A DNA stretch of 64,000 bases from positions 1 to 64,000 of the forward strand of contig JANMMZ010000113.1 of NCBI GenBank assembly GCA_031373665.1. Direction: 5' to 3'. The notes beneath the pieces are model-generated. The model was not told where the DNA came from. It worked only from the letters and a program-made list of their open reading frames with translations, and searched no databases. The position numbers and the translations under genes are program-made. This document shows positions 36,718 to 45,230 of the stretch, piece after piece (within the stretch, counting starts at the first letter, position 1; the number at the start of each line of letters is the position of its first letter). Origin of the DNA: M3007 sp031373665 (GTDB taxonomy: Bacteria > Bacteroidota > Bacteroidia > Chitinophagales > Saprospiraceae).

Positions 36718-37035
36718 ATGCAAAAAGACATAAAAGAACATACCCAGCCTCCTAAAAGCATACCCGCGTACCCACCCACACAGGGCGGTAGTAAACAACA
36801 AAACAACCCTGAAATGCCCCAAATACCTGAAACACCTGAAATGCCCCAAACACCTGAAATACCTGAAATGCCCCAAATACCTGAAACACCCAATACGACT
36901 CTTAAAATTCAATGGGAATGGCAAAAAAAAGATGCAACATTGAGCGGCCAAACTCCCATGGAGTATCAAAATACAGAAGAACGTAAAGCAGGTGAAACGG
37001 GAAAAGTAAAAAAGACTAAAGGAAATATTTGGTAA
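36718..37035 (+). CDS. Proline-rich repeat protein
   Basis: A 105-residue hydrophilic protein. Residues 31-58 are repeats of the type PEMPQ-IPETP. The underlying DNA is a tandem array of CCTGAAATGCCCCAAATA-like units (36808-36890). The tail is charged and basic. No signal peptide. Function unknown; it may be a disordered linker or scaffold protein. The array is prone to length variation. Confidence 0.6.
   Translation: MQKDIKEHTQPPKSIPAYPPTQGGSKQQNNPEMPQIPETPEMPQTPEIPEMPQIPETPNTTLKIQWEWQKKDATLSGQTPMEYQNTEERKAGETGKVKKTKGNIW
36808..36890 (+). repeat. Tandem repeat coding for PEMPQ/PETP units
   Basis: About nine CCTGAAAyr/CCCCAAAyr 9-bp units in direct array inside the proline-rich gene. Confidence 0.8.
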
Positions 37036-37047
37036 TACTTTCTTCTT

Positions 37048-37080
37048 CCAAATCCGAGTTTACACGAGGATTTGGTTTTT
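37048..37080 (+). terminator. Rho-independent terminator
   Basis: CCAAATCC (37048-37055) pairs perfectly with GGATTTGG (37068-37075), followed by TTTTT. It ends the proline-rich gene transcript 13 bp after its stop. Confidence 0.8.
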
Positions 37081-37101
37081 CTCATCTTTAACACAAAAAA
37101 A

Positions 37102-37224
37102 ATGAATAATCTTTTTAAAGGAATCATTGCAGGCGTAGCTGCTAATAAATTAGGCGGGGGCTGTTTGAGTACCGTTGTCATTTTTATTATTGTTTGGCTG
37201 GCGCTTGGACAATGTAATCAATAA
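37102..37224 (+). CDS. Tiny glycine-rich membrane protein
   Basis: A 40-residue frame: MNNLFKGIIAGVAANKLGGG followed by a hydrophobic helix (CLSTVVIFIIVWLALG). This pattern of a glycine-rich amphipathic start plus one membrane helix recurs in small stress membrane proteins. It lies between a terminator (37048-37080) and the acidic protein gene. Support is topology and context only. Confidence 0.5.
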   Translation: MNNLFKGIIAGVAANKLGGGCLSTVVIFIIVWLALGQCNQ

Positions 37225-37238
37225 AAATCAGTCTTCAT

Positions 37239-37595
37239 ATGAAAAAGAAAGCAACCATTACTCAAAAAGCAACCCGACTTGTCACCAAAGAAAAAGCGAA
37301 AGCCCCCGTGGGTTATCCGCTATACCCTCCAAGTGAAGATGTGTATAGTCAATACGAAAGAGAAGGGAGCAGCAAAATCATCACTAATGACTCCAATAGG
37401 CCATTTGATGATAGACTTCAGGAGGATACTCAGGCTGATTATGACGAAAATTTGCCTGATTATGACCTTGATATTCCAGGCTCAGAGTTGGACAATGATC
37501 AAGAGTTTATTGGAAGTGAAGACGAGGAAAATAACTATTACAGCATCGGTGGTGACAATCACGATGATTTAGAAGAGCACAGAGAAGAGACGTAA
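37239..37595 (+). CDS. Acidic hydrophilic protein with basic N-terminus
   Basis: A 118-residue protein: the first 23 residues are strongly basic, then APVGYPLYPPSEDVYSQY (a stretch I have seen in Bacteroidota stress clusters), then a very acidic, disordered C-terminal part rich in D, E and N. Function unknown. It ends 48 bp before a terminator hairpin. Confidence 0.65.
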   Translation: MKKKATITQKATRLVTKEKAKAPVGYPLYPPSEDVYSQYEREGSSKIITNDSNRPFDDRLQEDTQADYDENLPDYDLDIPGSELDNDQEFIGSEDEENNYYSIGGDNHDDLEEHREET

Positions 37596-37643
37596 AGATG
37601 ATTGTTGACATAAAAAGGAAATATTTAATTATAGTTCCTCAAG

Positions 37644-37665
37644 ACCCTGCGAAAGCGGGGTTTTG
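37644..37665 (+). terminator. Short rho-independent terminator
   Basis: ACCCTGC, loop GAAA, GCGGGGT, then TTTTGTTTTT. It has one G-T pair and a tetraloop, and separates the acidic protein gene from regulon site 3. Confidence 0.75.
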
Positions 37666-37690
37666 TTTTTGATTAATCTCCAATCAGAAA

Positions 37691-37756
37691 GTGTGAATTT
37701 TATAAATGATTCCCAAAATTGTGTAACAATTGGCTTACAGCAACCACTTACTTTTG
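37691..37756 (+). promoter_or_regulatory. Shared stress-regulon promoter, site 3
   Basis: GTGTGAAT (37691), ATTGTGTAAC (37718), TACTTTTG (37749-37756). Half-sites GAATTTTATAA (37695) and AAATTGTGTAA (37716). It precedes the Thivi_2564-like gene by 29 bp and probably drives the Mla genes behind it. Confidence 0.88.
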
Positions 37757-37785
37757 TGCATTATTTCACACTAAAAACTTTTAAT

Positions 37786-37971
37786 ATGTCTCTCGTCAGT
37801 ATTTTACTCGCATTAATAGTTGTTGGCGTATTGCTCTGGCTCGTTAACAATTATATTCCAATGGACGCAAAAATCAAAAATATCCTCAATATCGTTGTCG
37901 TGATTGTATTGGTGTTGTGGCTTTTGCGGGCTTTTGGATTACTGGATTCTTTGACCAATATACGCATATAA
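37786..37971 (+). CDS. Thivi_2564 family small membrane protein
   Basis: A 61-residue protein with two hydrophobic helices (about 3-24 and 33-52) linked by IPMDAKIKN, matching the small Thivi_2564-type family. The frame extends far upstream through the promoter element, so the ATG at 37786, 29 bp after the -7 box, is chosen. It is 6 bp upstream of the mlaE-like gene. Possible stress-induced membrane protein; no known mechanism. Confidence 0.8.
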   Translation: MSLVSILLALIVVGVLLWLVNNYIPMDAKIKNILNIVVVIVLVLWLLRAFGLLDSLTNIRI

Positions 37972-37977
37972 ATCAGT

Positions 37978-38772
37978 ATGGCAACAAACGTTACCAAAAA
38001 ATACGTACTTTCCAAAGGACTCGACAATTATTTTGAAGGCGTTTATGCTGGCTATCAATTTGTGTTACGGTTCTTTAAAGAAGCCGTTGTTTCCCCTTTT
38101 CATTGGCGCGAAATCATCAATCAGTGTTTCCAGATTGGGCTAAAATCGCTTGCCCTAATTACACTAACAGGTTTTATCGTTGGCACTGTTTTTACCAAAC
38201 AATCGCGCCCATCGTTGGAGCAGTTTGGCGCAGAATCTTGGTTGCCCTCTTTGATCGGTATTGCTTTGGTGCGTGCCTTGGCCGCTTTGGTGACTGCCTT
38301 GATATGTGCAGGCAAAGTCGGCTCCAGCATTGGAGCCGAATTGGGGTCTATGAAAGTAACGGAACAAATAGATGCGATGGAGGTATCGGCTATCAATCCA
38401 TTCAAATATTTGGTAGTCACGCGCGTGATTGCGTGTTCTATTACGATTCCGATATTGGCGTTGTACTGTACTTTCATGGGTTTGGTCGGTTCGTTTGTCA
38501 ATGTGCACGGAGAAGAGGCGACGAGTGTGGTGACTTTTTTGAACAATGCTTTCTCTAATATCTCTTTTTTGGATTTGTACGCTTCGGTTTTCAAATCAAT
38601 ACTCTATGGATTTACTATTGGTATCATTGGTTGTTACAAAGGTTATAATGCTACCAAAGGCACACAAGGCGTGGGTAGAGCGGCCAATGAAGCGGTAGTT
38701 TTGGCCATGTTTCTGATGTTTATTGAGGAAATTATAGTGGTGCAAATGTCCAATTGGATTAGGCTATATTAA
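37978..38772 (+). CDS. mlaE: MlaE family lipid ABC transporter permease
   Basis: A 264-residue inner-membrane permease of the Mla/Mce type, moving phospholipids between membranes. It has about five helices and the conserved segments AGKVGSSIGAELGSMKVTEQ and IDAMEVSAINP, diagnostic of MlaE/YrbE. It heads the set permease, ATPase and MCE protein, and lies downstream of regulon site 3. Confidence 0.93.
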   Translation: MATNVTKKYVLSKGLDNYFEGVYAGYQFVLRFFKEAVVSPFHWREIINQCFQIGLKSLALITLTGFIVGTVFTKQSRPSLEQFGAESWLPSLIGIALVRALAALVTALICAGKVGSSIGAELGSMKVTEQIDAMEVSAINPFKYLVVTRVIACSITIPILALYCTFMGLVGSFVNVHGEEATSVVTFLNNAFSNISFLDLYASVFKSILYGFTIGIIGCYKGYNATKGTQGVGRAANEAVVLAMFLMFIEEIIVVQMSNWIRLY

Positions 38773-38790
38773 AAAACGGATTTCGTCAAA

Positions 38791-38837
38791 ATTAACGGGG
38801 TGACTTTGAGTCTTTGGCTTCGAATCACCCCGTCAAT
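38791..38837. repeat. Hairpin element, variant copy
   Basis: ATTAACGGGGTGACTTTGAGT and later TCACCCCGTCAAT form a stem ACGGGGTGA/TCACCCCGT with a 21-nt loop. The stem matches the tight palindrome at 61596-61628, suggesting that part of the loop was inserted here. It occupies the gap between the mlaE and mlaF genes. Confidence 0.75.
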
Positions 38838-38863
38838 ATCTCATGTTCAATTTCAGATAAAAA

Positions 38864-39634
38864 ATGCACCACCAAGACATAATTGACCCAAACGATGAAG
38901 TCATCTCCGTGAAAGGCTTGTACAAATCCTTTGATGAACTTCATGTCCTCAAAGGCATTGATTTGACCGTTTACAAAGGTGAAAACGTGGCGGTGTTGGG
39001 AAAATCAGGCTCGGGCAAGTCCGTTTTAATAAAAATATTGGTGGGTTTATTGAAGCCCGACAAAGGCGAAGTGACTGTATTGGGTCAGCAAGTAGCAGAT
39101 TTGAATCAAGAGGAATTGAATGCGCTACGATTGCGGATTGGTTTTTCTTTCCAAAACAGTGCCTTGTATGATAGTATGAATATATACCAAAACTTGGCTT
39201 TCCCTTTGACTATGAACCACCCAAAATTGACTAAAAGTGAGGTGGACAAAGCCGTAGCAGAAGCCTTAGAAGCAGTTGGTCTAAGTGATAAAACCAATCA
39301 AATGCCGTCCGATCTTTCAGGTGGACAACGCAAACGGATTGGCATTGCCCGCACGCTCATCCTTCAACCTGAAATCATGCTGTACGATGAGCCCACTTCG
39401 GGCCTCGACCCTGTGACGAGTGCCGAAATCAATGCACTTATCAATGAAGTGCAACAACAGTACAAGACGAGTGCGGTCATTATTACGCACGATTTGACTT
39501 GTGCAAAAAGTACTTGCAACCGTGTGGCAGTGCTGAGTGAAGGTCAATTTTTAAAAACGGGTACATTTGAAGACGTTTTTGATACAGACGAAGCACAAAT
39601 TAAAAATTTCTATAATTACAATTTTATACAGTAA
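38864..39634 (+). CDS. mlaF: MlaF family ABC transporter ATPase
   Basis: A 256-residue ATPase. Walker A GKSGSGKS (46-53), signature LSGGQRKRIGIAR, Walker B IMLYDEPTSGLD. Powers lipid transport with the MlaE and MlaD-like neighbours. The start at 38864 (MHHQD) follows the hairpin by 27 bp, and the stop is 3 bp from the next gene. Confidence 0.93.
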   Translation: MHHQDIIDPNDEVISVKGLYKSFDELHVLKGIDLTVYKGENVAVLGKSGSGKSVLIKILVGLLKPDKGEVTVLGQQVADLNQEELNALRLRIGFSFQNSALYDSMNIYQNLAFPLTMNHPKLTKSEVDKAVAEALEAVGLSDKTNQMPSDLSGGQRKRIGIARTLILQPEIMLYDEPTSGLDPVTSAEINALINEVQQQYKTSAVIITHDLTCAKSTCNRVAVLSEGQFLKTGTFEDVFDTDEAQIKNFYNYNFIQ

Positions 39635-39637
39635 CTC

Positions 39638-40660
39638 ATGAACGAAATTACAAATAAACGTGCAGTAATGGTTGGTCTGTTTGTTTTTACAGGCTTGGTC
39701 GTGCTATTGACTGGTACGCTTTTGATTGGCAATCTGCACGAAACTTTCAAGAAGAAAATGAAAGTGGTATCGCTTTTTGACGACGTAAATGGGCTGCAAT
39801 CGGGCAATAATGTCTGGTTTTCGGGAGTCAAAATCGGGGTGGTAAGCAAATTGCATTTCTACGGAAAATCGCAAGTAGAAGTGACTTTCAAAATTGACAA
39901 AAAAGTGCAACAATATATTCGTAGAGATGCAAAAGTTAAAATCAGTACCGACGGATTGATTGGCAATAAAATTTTGGTAATTTATGGTGGGACATCGCTT
40001 TTTGACGCAGTACAAGAAGGTGATACTTTGGCGGTAGAAAACATTGTCTCAACGGAACAAATGATGAGCACTTTGCAAGAAAACAACACCAATTTATTGG
40101 CAATCACCACTGATTTCAAGAAAATTAGCAATAAATTGACTACCAGCGAAGGTTCTATAGGCAAATTATTAAACGATGATGCCGTTTATGATAATATCAA
40201 TGCTGCGACTCAATCGCTTAAAACTGCTTCGGGTTCTTTAAAAAATATCACCAACTCATTCACGGGTACTGCCACCAAAGCCGACCTTGTGGTGAGCAAT
40301 TTAGGAGAATTTAGCCAAGGGCTGAACAAAAAAGGCACACTTTCTAACCAATTGGTCACGGATACCATCGTATTTGCTTCCATCAAAAATACGGCTTTGC
40401 AACTGCAACAAATTGCTGACACGGCCGCTGTTTTCATCACGAACCTAAAAGATGCTGGCAAAAACCCAAATTCAAGCATTGGTGTATTGTTATATGATGA
40501 AGAAGCGGGTGCAAATGTGAAACAAACCCTTAAAACCTTGGAAAGTGGCTCTAAAAGATTGGAGGAGGACTTGGAAGGTTTGCAGCATACTTTTCCGTTG
40601 AAACGGTATTTTAAGAAAAAGGCTCAAAAAATGAATTTAAATCAAAAATCCACACAATAA
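39638..40660 (+). CDS. mlaD: MlaD/MCE family lipid-binding protein
   Basis: A 340-residue protein with one N-terminal membrane helix (about 9-30), an MCE domain (about 39-115, including VNGLQSGNNVWFSGVKIG) and a long helical C-terminal region rich in N and T. It forms the periplasmic ring that carries lipid from or to the permease. It lacks MlaB/MlaC-like partners here, which is usual for Bacteroidota. Confidence 0.92.
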   Translation: MNEITNKRAVMVGLFVFTGLVVLLTGTLLIGNLHETFKKKMKVVSLFDDVNGLQSGNNVWFSGVKIGVVSKLHFYGKSQVEVTFKIDKKVQQYIRRDAKVKISTDGLIGNKILVIYGGTSLFDAVQEGDTLAVENIVSTEQMMSTLQENNTNLLAITTDFKKISNKLTTSEGSIGKLLNDDAVYDNINAATQSLKTASGSLKNITNSFTGTATKADLVVSNLGEFSQGLNKKGTLSNQLVTDTIVFASIKNTALQLQQIADTAAVFITNLKDAGKNPNSSIGVLLYDEEAGANVKQTLKTLESGSKRLEEDLEGLQHTFPLKRYFKKKAQKMNLNQKSTQ

Positions 40661-40662
40661 CA

Positions 40663-41475
40663 ATGAGTACTACAAAGATCAACATTAGCAATATCAACGT
40701 GGATATTTCCTACGATGATTTTGGAACTGGCAAAACGCCTATTATATTTATCCACGGTTTTCCATTTAATAGGTCTTCTTGGAAACCCCAAATGGCATTT
40801 TTCAAAGAAACACACCGCGTCATCGCGTATGATATACGAGGATTTGGACAATCAGGTATAGGCGAAGGTATCCCAAGCATCCAATTATTTGCCGATGATT
40901 TGATCTTATTTATGGATGCTTTGCAGATTGAAAAAGCGATAGTGTGTGGTCTGTCTATGGGCGGATATATTTTGCTTGATGCCATTGAGCGGCATTCGAG
41001 CCGTTTTGAAGCCTTGGTTTTGTGCGACACTCAATGTATTGGCGACTCCAATGAAACGAAAGAAAAACGCCAAAAAGCAATTACGAGTATCATTGAGGAT
41101 GGCTTAGAACCCTTTGCCAGTGGGTTTGTAAAAAGCGTTTTTTGCGAACTTTCATTGACAAAAAAGGAAACACTGGTCAATGTTATTAAAGAATCTATCA
41201 TTTCGACTGCTTTGCCAACCGTAGTATCTGGCCTAACCGCCTTGGCCGAGCGCAAAGATACGTGCAATACCTTGTCTAAAATCAAACTCCCAACCCTCGT
41301 ACTTTGTGGAGAAGAAGATACGGTGACACCCGTTGCTCAATCTAAATTTTTAAACGACCATATTCCAAATTCGACCTTACAGATCATTCCACAGGCAGGA
41401 CATTTATCAAATCTCGAACAGCCTGAAGTATTCAATACGCATTTGTTGAGTTTTGTTAGATCATTTAAGGGTTGA
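40663..41475 (+). CDS. Alpha/beta hydrolase
   Basis: A 270-residue soluble hydrolase. The triad is S98 (GLSMGG), D219 (CGEEDTVTP) and H247 (AGHLSNLEQ). The oxyanion motif is HGFPFN (31-36). It resembles 3-oxoadipate enol-lactonase/RutD-like carboxyl-ester hydrolases, but the substrate is unknown. It starts 2 bp after mlaD and so belongs to the same transcript, perhaps acting on a lipid breakdown product. Confidence 0.85.
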   Translation: MSTTKINISNINVDISYDDFGTGKTPIIFIHGFPFNRSSWKPQMAFFKETHRVIAYDIRGFGQSGIGEGIPSIQLFADDLILFMDALQIEKAIVCGLSMGGYILLDAIERHSSRFEALVLCDTQCIGDSNETKEKRQKAITSIIEDGLEPFASGFVKSVFCELSLTKKETLVNVIKESIISTALPTVVSGLTALAERKDTCNTLSKIKLPTLVLCGEEDTVTPVAQSKFLNDHIPNSTLQIIPQAGHLSNLEQPEVFNTHLLSFVRSFKG

Positions 41476-41513
41476 TCGTTTTTGAGAAGTAATCAAAATT
41501 CTGTCCATAATTC

Positions 41514-42629
41514 ATGTTAAAAATTCCTTTTTACGCCAAAGCATCGCTTCTACTTGTAGGCTTGTATGTTTTTTTCAGTATTTTATTCATCGCACAAGGG
41601 ATTATTTTGCCTTTGATTTATGCGTTCATCATTGCGAGTGCTATCAGCCCAGGAGTGGTTTTTTTAACGAATAAAAAAGTAAACCGTACCATTGCCATTG
41701 CCTTGGTGTTGGTATCAGTTATCATGATTTTGGGTGTTTTAGTGGCTTTTTTATCTTCACAAGTAAGTTTATTGAGTGATGCTTGGCCGCAATTGGTAGA
41801 GAAATTTCAGTCTTTATTCAAACAAAGTATCAAGGGATTTTCCACGTATTTTAATATAAGCATCCAAAAAATAAATGCTTGGGTGGCCGACACGAGGGCT
41901 GATGTTGTGGACAATAGCGGTACAGTGATTGGTCTCACACTTACAACAATGGGCGGTGTATTCGCCACTTTGTTGCTCACGCCCGTGTATATTTTTATGA
42001 TTTTGACTTACCAACCCCATTTAATTCAATTTGTCCATAAAATATGTGGCGACAATAACGAAAATCGCGTCAGCGAAATATTGGTCGAAACCCGCATGAT
42101 CATCCAAAGTTATCTTGTCGGACTTTTTGCCGAATTTGGTATCATTGCCGTACTCAATTCGATTGGTTTGCTGGTACTGGGCATTGATTACGCCATTTTG
42201 TTGGGCATCGTGGGCGCATTGCTCAACGTAGTGCCATACATAGGAGGAATCATTGGTGTAGTGATGTTTATGATTGTCGCTTTAGTGACAAAATCACCTG
42301 AATATATGCTGTATGTGATTGGGCTCTACACACTCATCCAATTGATAGACAACAATTATATCGTCCCAAAAATAGTAGGTTCAAAAGTAAAACTCAATGC
42401 CCTCGTTTCTATCCTTGTAGTGATCGGAGGGGCTGCTTTGTGGGGTATCCCTGGGATGTTTTTGGCCATTCCGCTTACGGCAATACTTAAACTCATATTT
42501 GATCGCATAGACTTGCTGAAGCCTTGGGGATTTTTACTGGGAGATACGACTACCTCCTTGTTAAAAGTTGATTTGGGGGATATTTCTAAGAAAATGCCAC
42601 GTATTTTGAGAAAAAAGGGGGGCAAGTAG
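41514..42629 (+). CDS. AI-2E family transporter (PerM type)
   Basis: A 371-residue membrane protein with about seven helices, in the AI-2E exporter/PerM family. Typical segments are the N-terminal SAISPGVVFLTNKK and the late IGGIIGVVMF and GGAALWGIPGMFLAIPLTAI. Despite the family name, substrates vary (signal export, Na+/H+ exchange). Last gene of the mla run, 38 bp after the hydrolase. Confidence 0.88.
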   Translation: MLKIPFYAKASLLLVGLYVFFSILFIAQGIILPLIYAFIIASAISPGVVFLTNKKVNRTIAIALVLVSVIMILGVLVAFLSSQVSLLSDAWPQLVEKFQSLFKQSIKGFSTYFNISIQKINAWVADTRADVVDNSGTVIGLTLTTMGGVFATLLLTPVYIFMILTYQPHLIQFVHKICGDNNENRVSEILVETRMIIQSYLVGLFAEFGIIAVLNSIGLLVLGIDYAILLGIVGALLNVVPYIGGIIGVVMFMIVALVTKSPEYMLYVIGLYTLIQLIDNNYIVPKIVGSKVKLNALVSILVVIGGAALWGIPGMFLAIPLTAILKLIFDRIDLLKPWGFLLGDTTTSLLKVDLGDISKKMPRILRKKGGK

Positions 42630-42664
42630 AATTACAACCCGTACACATCTCTAAAAAAGCGTGA

Positions 42665-43012
42665 TTATCTCCTAATCCGAAGCATTTGACCGTCAAAAAC
42701 AGAAAATGCATCGGTCAATTCTGCAAGGTGTGCCAAGATAGATCTTGATGCAAGTTCTCCTTTTTGTTCGGTTGGAATTGACCCCAATCGAAGTAATATA
42801 ATCCCACAGTGTGGTAATTTTAGCCTAAAAACTAGTTCTCCAAAGTCTTTGTCTTCGGTAATAAGTAGAGCTTTGAGATTCACAGCTATGCCCAATACTT
42901 CTTCATCTGTAATGGAGGGTCTTTCTTCAAAAATAGCAATAACTTCTAACCCTTGGTCGCGCAAATTTTTAATAATTGTAAAATCTACGCTTTCGTCAGC
43001 TACAATCTTCAT
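42665..43012 (-). CDS. DUF5615 PIN-like toxin
   Basis: A 115-residue PIN-like protein. The N-terminus MKIVADESVDF supplies a conserved Asp pair and TEDKDFGELV a later acidic cluster, as in Mut7-C/DUF5615 putative ribonuclease toxins. It follows the DUF433 gene by 3 bp, forming a type II toxin-antitoxin pair on the minus strand inside an otherwise plus-strand region. Confidence 0.8.
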   Translation of the reverse strand: MKIVADESVDFTIIKNLRDQGLEVIAIFEERPSITDEEVLGIAVNLKALLITEDKDFGELVFRLKLPHCGIILLRLGSIPTEQKGELASRSILAHLAELTDAFSVFDGQMLRIRR

Positions 43013-43015
43013 ACA

Positions 43016-43249
43016 TTAAGCAATTGCAAAAACAAGGTCATTTTTTACGCTTTGCAACGCATAAAATTGACAAGCAGTGATGTCCTCCCGTGTGAGACGT
43101 GGGTAAGATTGCAATAAATATTCGACCGACTCGCCATGAGCAATTTTCTCTAAGATTAATTCTACAGGAATTCGCGTACCCTTTACTACGGGTTTGCCGA
43201 ACATTACCTTTGGGTCTGTGCTAATGTGCAATTGCCAATTTTGATTCAT
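43016..43249 (-). CDS. DUF433 antitoxin
   Basis: A 77-residue protein with the DUF433 pattern: ISTDPKVMFGKPVVKGTRIP then a helix-turn-helix-like part with SYPRLTREDI. DUF433 proteins are the usual antitoxin partners of DUF5615. First gene of the pair, with the toxin starting 3 bp downstream. Confidence 0.85.
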   Translation of the reverse strand: MNQNWQLHISTDPKVMFGKPVVKGTRIPVELILEKIAHGESVEYLLQSYPRLTREDITACQFYALQSVKNDLVFAIA

Positions 43250-43407
43250 TTTACAAAATTATTACTTATTTTAAAATATTAATACATTGTTCTTTATTTA
43301 TTTCAGGCTGCAAGTTACGGGTTTTCGAAATAACACGCAACTGTATAGAGAACGGATTAATTTAACAGGATTCCCTTACAATTGTTTAAGACGGCAAACT
43401 GTGTAAA

Positions 43408-43473
43408 GTGTGAATCCTATAATTTATTTCATAAATTATGTAACACCCCCCCAAAAGCAGCCTACTACCTTTG
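43408..43473 (+). promoter_or_regulatory. Shared stress-regulon promoter, site 4
   Basis: GTGTGAAT (43408), ATTATGTAAC (43435), TACCTTTG (43466-43473). Half-sites GAATCCTATAA (43412) and AAATTATGTAA (43433). It drives the secreted helical protein gene, start 35 bp downstream. Confidence 0.9.
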
Positions 43474-43508
43474 CATTAATATTTTTGCAAACTAGTAAGA
43501 TCTAAAAA

Positions 43509-44144
43509 ATGACCAAAATACTTTCCATTCTTTGTTTGATGATAGTGGTTTTTACCACCACTCCTTCTTCTGGACAGACAAAGGCTCCTTCTACTACTTC
43601 TGTAACTGCCTTCAGGGCCGAAATGCGCAAACTTTGGGGAGATCATTCTGTATGGACACGCAACATGATATTTTGTTTGGTTGATGGCCTACCCGGTATC
43701 GAAGAAGTCGTGAAGCGCGTCCGCCAGAATCAAACCGACATTGGCAATGCTTTCAAACTATTTTATGGCGAAGCGGCGGGCGACAAATTGGCAGAACTCC
43801 TTAAAAATCATATTGATATCACCGCTGAAGTAGTAGGAGCATCCAAAGAAGGTAGCACTATACCGATAGATGAAGCGACCAAAAGATGGTATGCAAACGC
43901 AGACAAAATATCCGAATTTTTCAATAAGCAAAATTCTTACCTTCCTTTGGCTGACATGATTACGATGATGAACAATCACCTCAAATTGATGAACGACCAA
44001 GCCGTAATGCGCATCAAAAAGGACTATTCAGGTGATGTAGTTGCGTATGACAAATTTAACGAAAAAACGCTGCTGATGTCCGACATGATTGTGGATGGCA
44101 TTGTCAAACAATTCCCTAAAAGGTTTAAGGCCAAACGTAAATAA
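43509..44144 (+). CDS. Secreted helical protein of unknown function
   Basis: A 211-residue protein with a signal peptide (about 1-22) and an all-helical mature part. LWGDHSVWTRNMI-like and VKRVRQNQTDIGNAF segments define a family widespread in Bacteroidota and some other phyla; database names for it vary and are unreliable. Function unknown. It lies directly behind regulon site 4 and is followed by an OmpA-like gene after 79 bp. Confidence 0.7.
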   Translation: MTKILSILCLMIVVFTTTPSSGQTKAPSTTSVTAFRAEMRKLWGDHSVWTRNMIFCLVDGLPGIEEVVKRVRQNQTDIGNAFKLFYGEAAGDKLAELLKNHIDITAEVVGASKEGSTIPIDEATKRWYANADKISEFFNKQNSYLPLADMITMMNNHLKLMNDQAVMRIKKDYSGDVVAYDKFNEKTLLMSDMIVDGIVKQFPKRFKAKRK

Positions 44145-44223
44145 ATTTAACTTATCACAAATAATTGACTATCAATTATTTATAATATTCACTATTCTTT
44201 ATTCAATTTTAATAAATTTTCCA

Positions 44224-45138
44224 ATGAAGTCAATACTAAAAATCTTCATCCTACTATATGTGGGATTATCAGTCACCTCATGTGTGGCCAAAAAGAAGTT
44301 CGTTGCGCTACAAACCAGCTTGGATATGAGCAAAAAAGAATTAGAAGTTGCCAACCGCGATTTGGGTACTTGTGGTGTAAATCTGAACACCTACATGGTT
44401 AAATTGACGACTTGCGAAAACGAAAAAACTAAGTTGCGCAACGATATGACCACTGCCCAAGCCAGTTGGGAAGGCCAAATCAAGGATTTGAAAGACCAGC
44501 GCGGCATACAGCAATCCCAAGTTGGCGACCTCACCAATCTCTCAAAATCTGCCACCGACAATATCCGCGAGACTTTAGCACAATTGGAAAAAAAGGAGAA
44601 ATACATCTACCTGTTGCAGGCCGCAAAAACAAAGGCAGATTCCATGAATTTAGCCCTTTCAGTGAATCTTAAAGGCGTTTTAAAAGAAGGTCTTGACGAT
44701 AAGGACATAGAAATCAAGGTGGACAAACAAGTGGTTTTCGTCAATCTTTCAGACAAAATGCTGTTTCAACTTGGTAGTTCAAACTTGACTTCCAAAGCCA
44801 ACGAAGTATTGGGCAAAATCGCAAAACTCGTGGAGTCTCGCCCTGATCTTGAAGTGATGGTAGAAGGATATACCGACAACAAATCAATTAAGACCGCCTG
44901 CCTTGACGACAACTGGGATTTGAGCGTAAAGCGTGCTACGTCGGTCGTTAGGGTGCTGCAAAACACTTATAAAGTCAATCCAAACCGCCTGATTGCCGCT
45001 GGAAGGGGAGAATATAATACCTTGTCTAGTAATAACTCTGATGCTGGACGTGCCATGAACCGCAGAACACGTATCATCATCTTGCCAAAGATTGACCAAT
45101 TCTACGAATTGCTTAATCCCAATAATGTTCCTAAATAG
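44224..45138 (+). CDS. OmpA family lipoprotein with coiled coil
   Basis: A 304-residue protein. It has a lipoprotein signal with SVTSC (lipidated Cys about 20), a central coiled coil (about 30-150) and a C-terminal OmpA peptidoglycan-binding domain (MVEGYTDNKSI through NRRTRIIILP). It tethers the outer membrane to the wall. The frame opens well upstream, but the ATG at 44224 places the signal peptide correctly. Confidence 0.88.
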   Translation: MKSILKIFILLYVGLSVTSCVAKKKFVALQTSLDMSKKELEVANRDLGTCGVNLNTYMVKLTTCENEKTKLRNDMTTAQASWEGQIKDLKDQRGIQQSQVGDLTNLSKSATDNIRETLAQLEKKEKYIYLLQAAKTKADSMNLALSVNLKGVLKEGLDDKDIEIKVDKQVVFVNLSDKMLFQLGSSNLTSKANEVLGKIAKLVESRPDLEVMVEGYTDNKSIKTACLDDNWDLSVKRATSVVRVLQNTYKVNPNRLIAAGRGEYNTLSSNNSDAGRAMNRRTRIIILPKIDQFYELLNPNNVPK

Positions 45139-45230
45139 TGTATTAACTGTCAGGGCGAAACAAGATCAAACACTCAAACCCGACCAAGAGGGTATTTTTT
45201 ATATCACCAACATTCAATTCAATCAGAATT

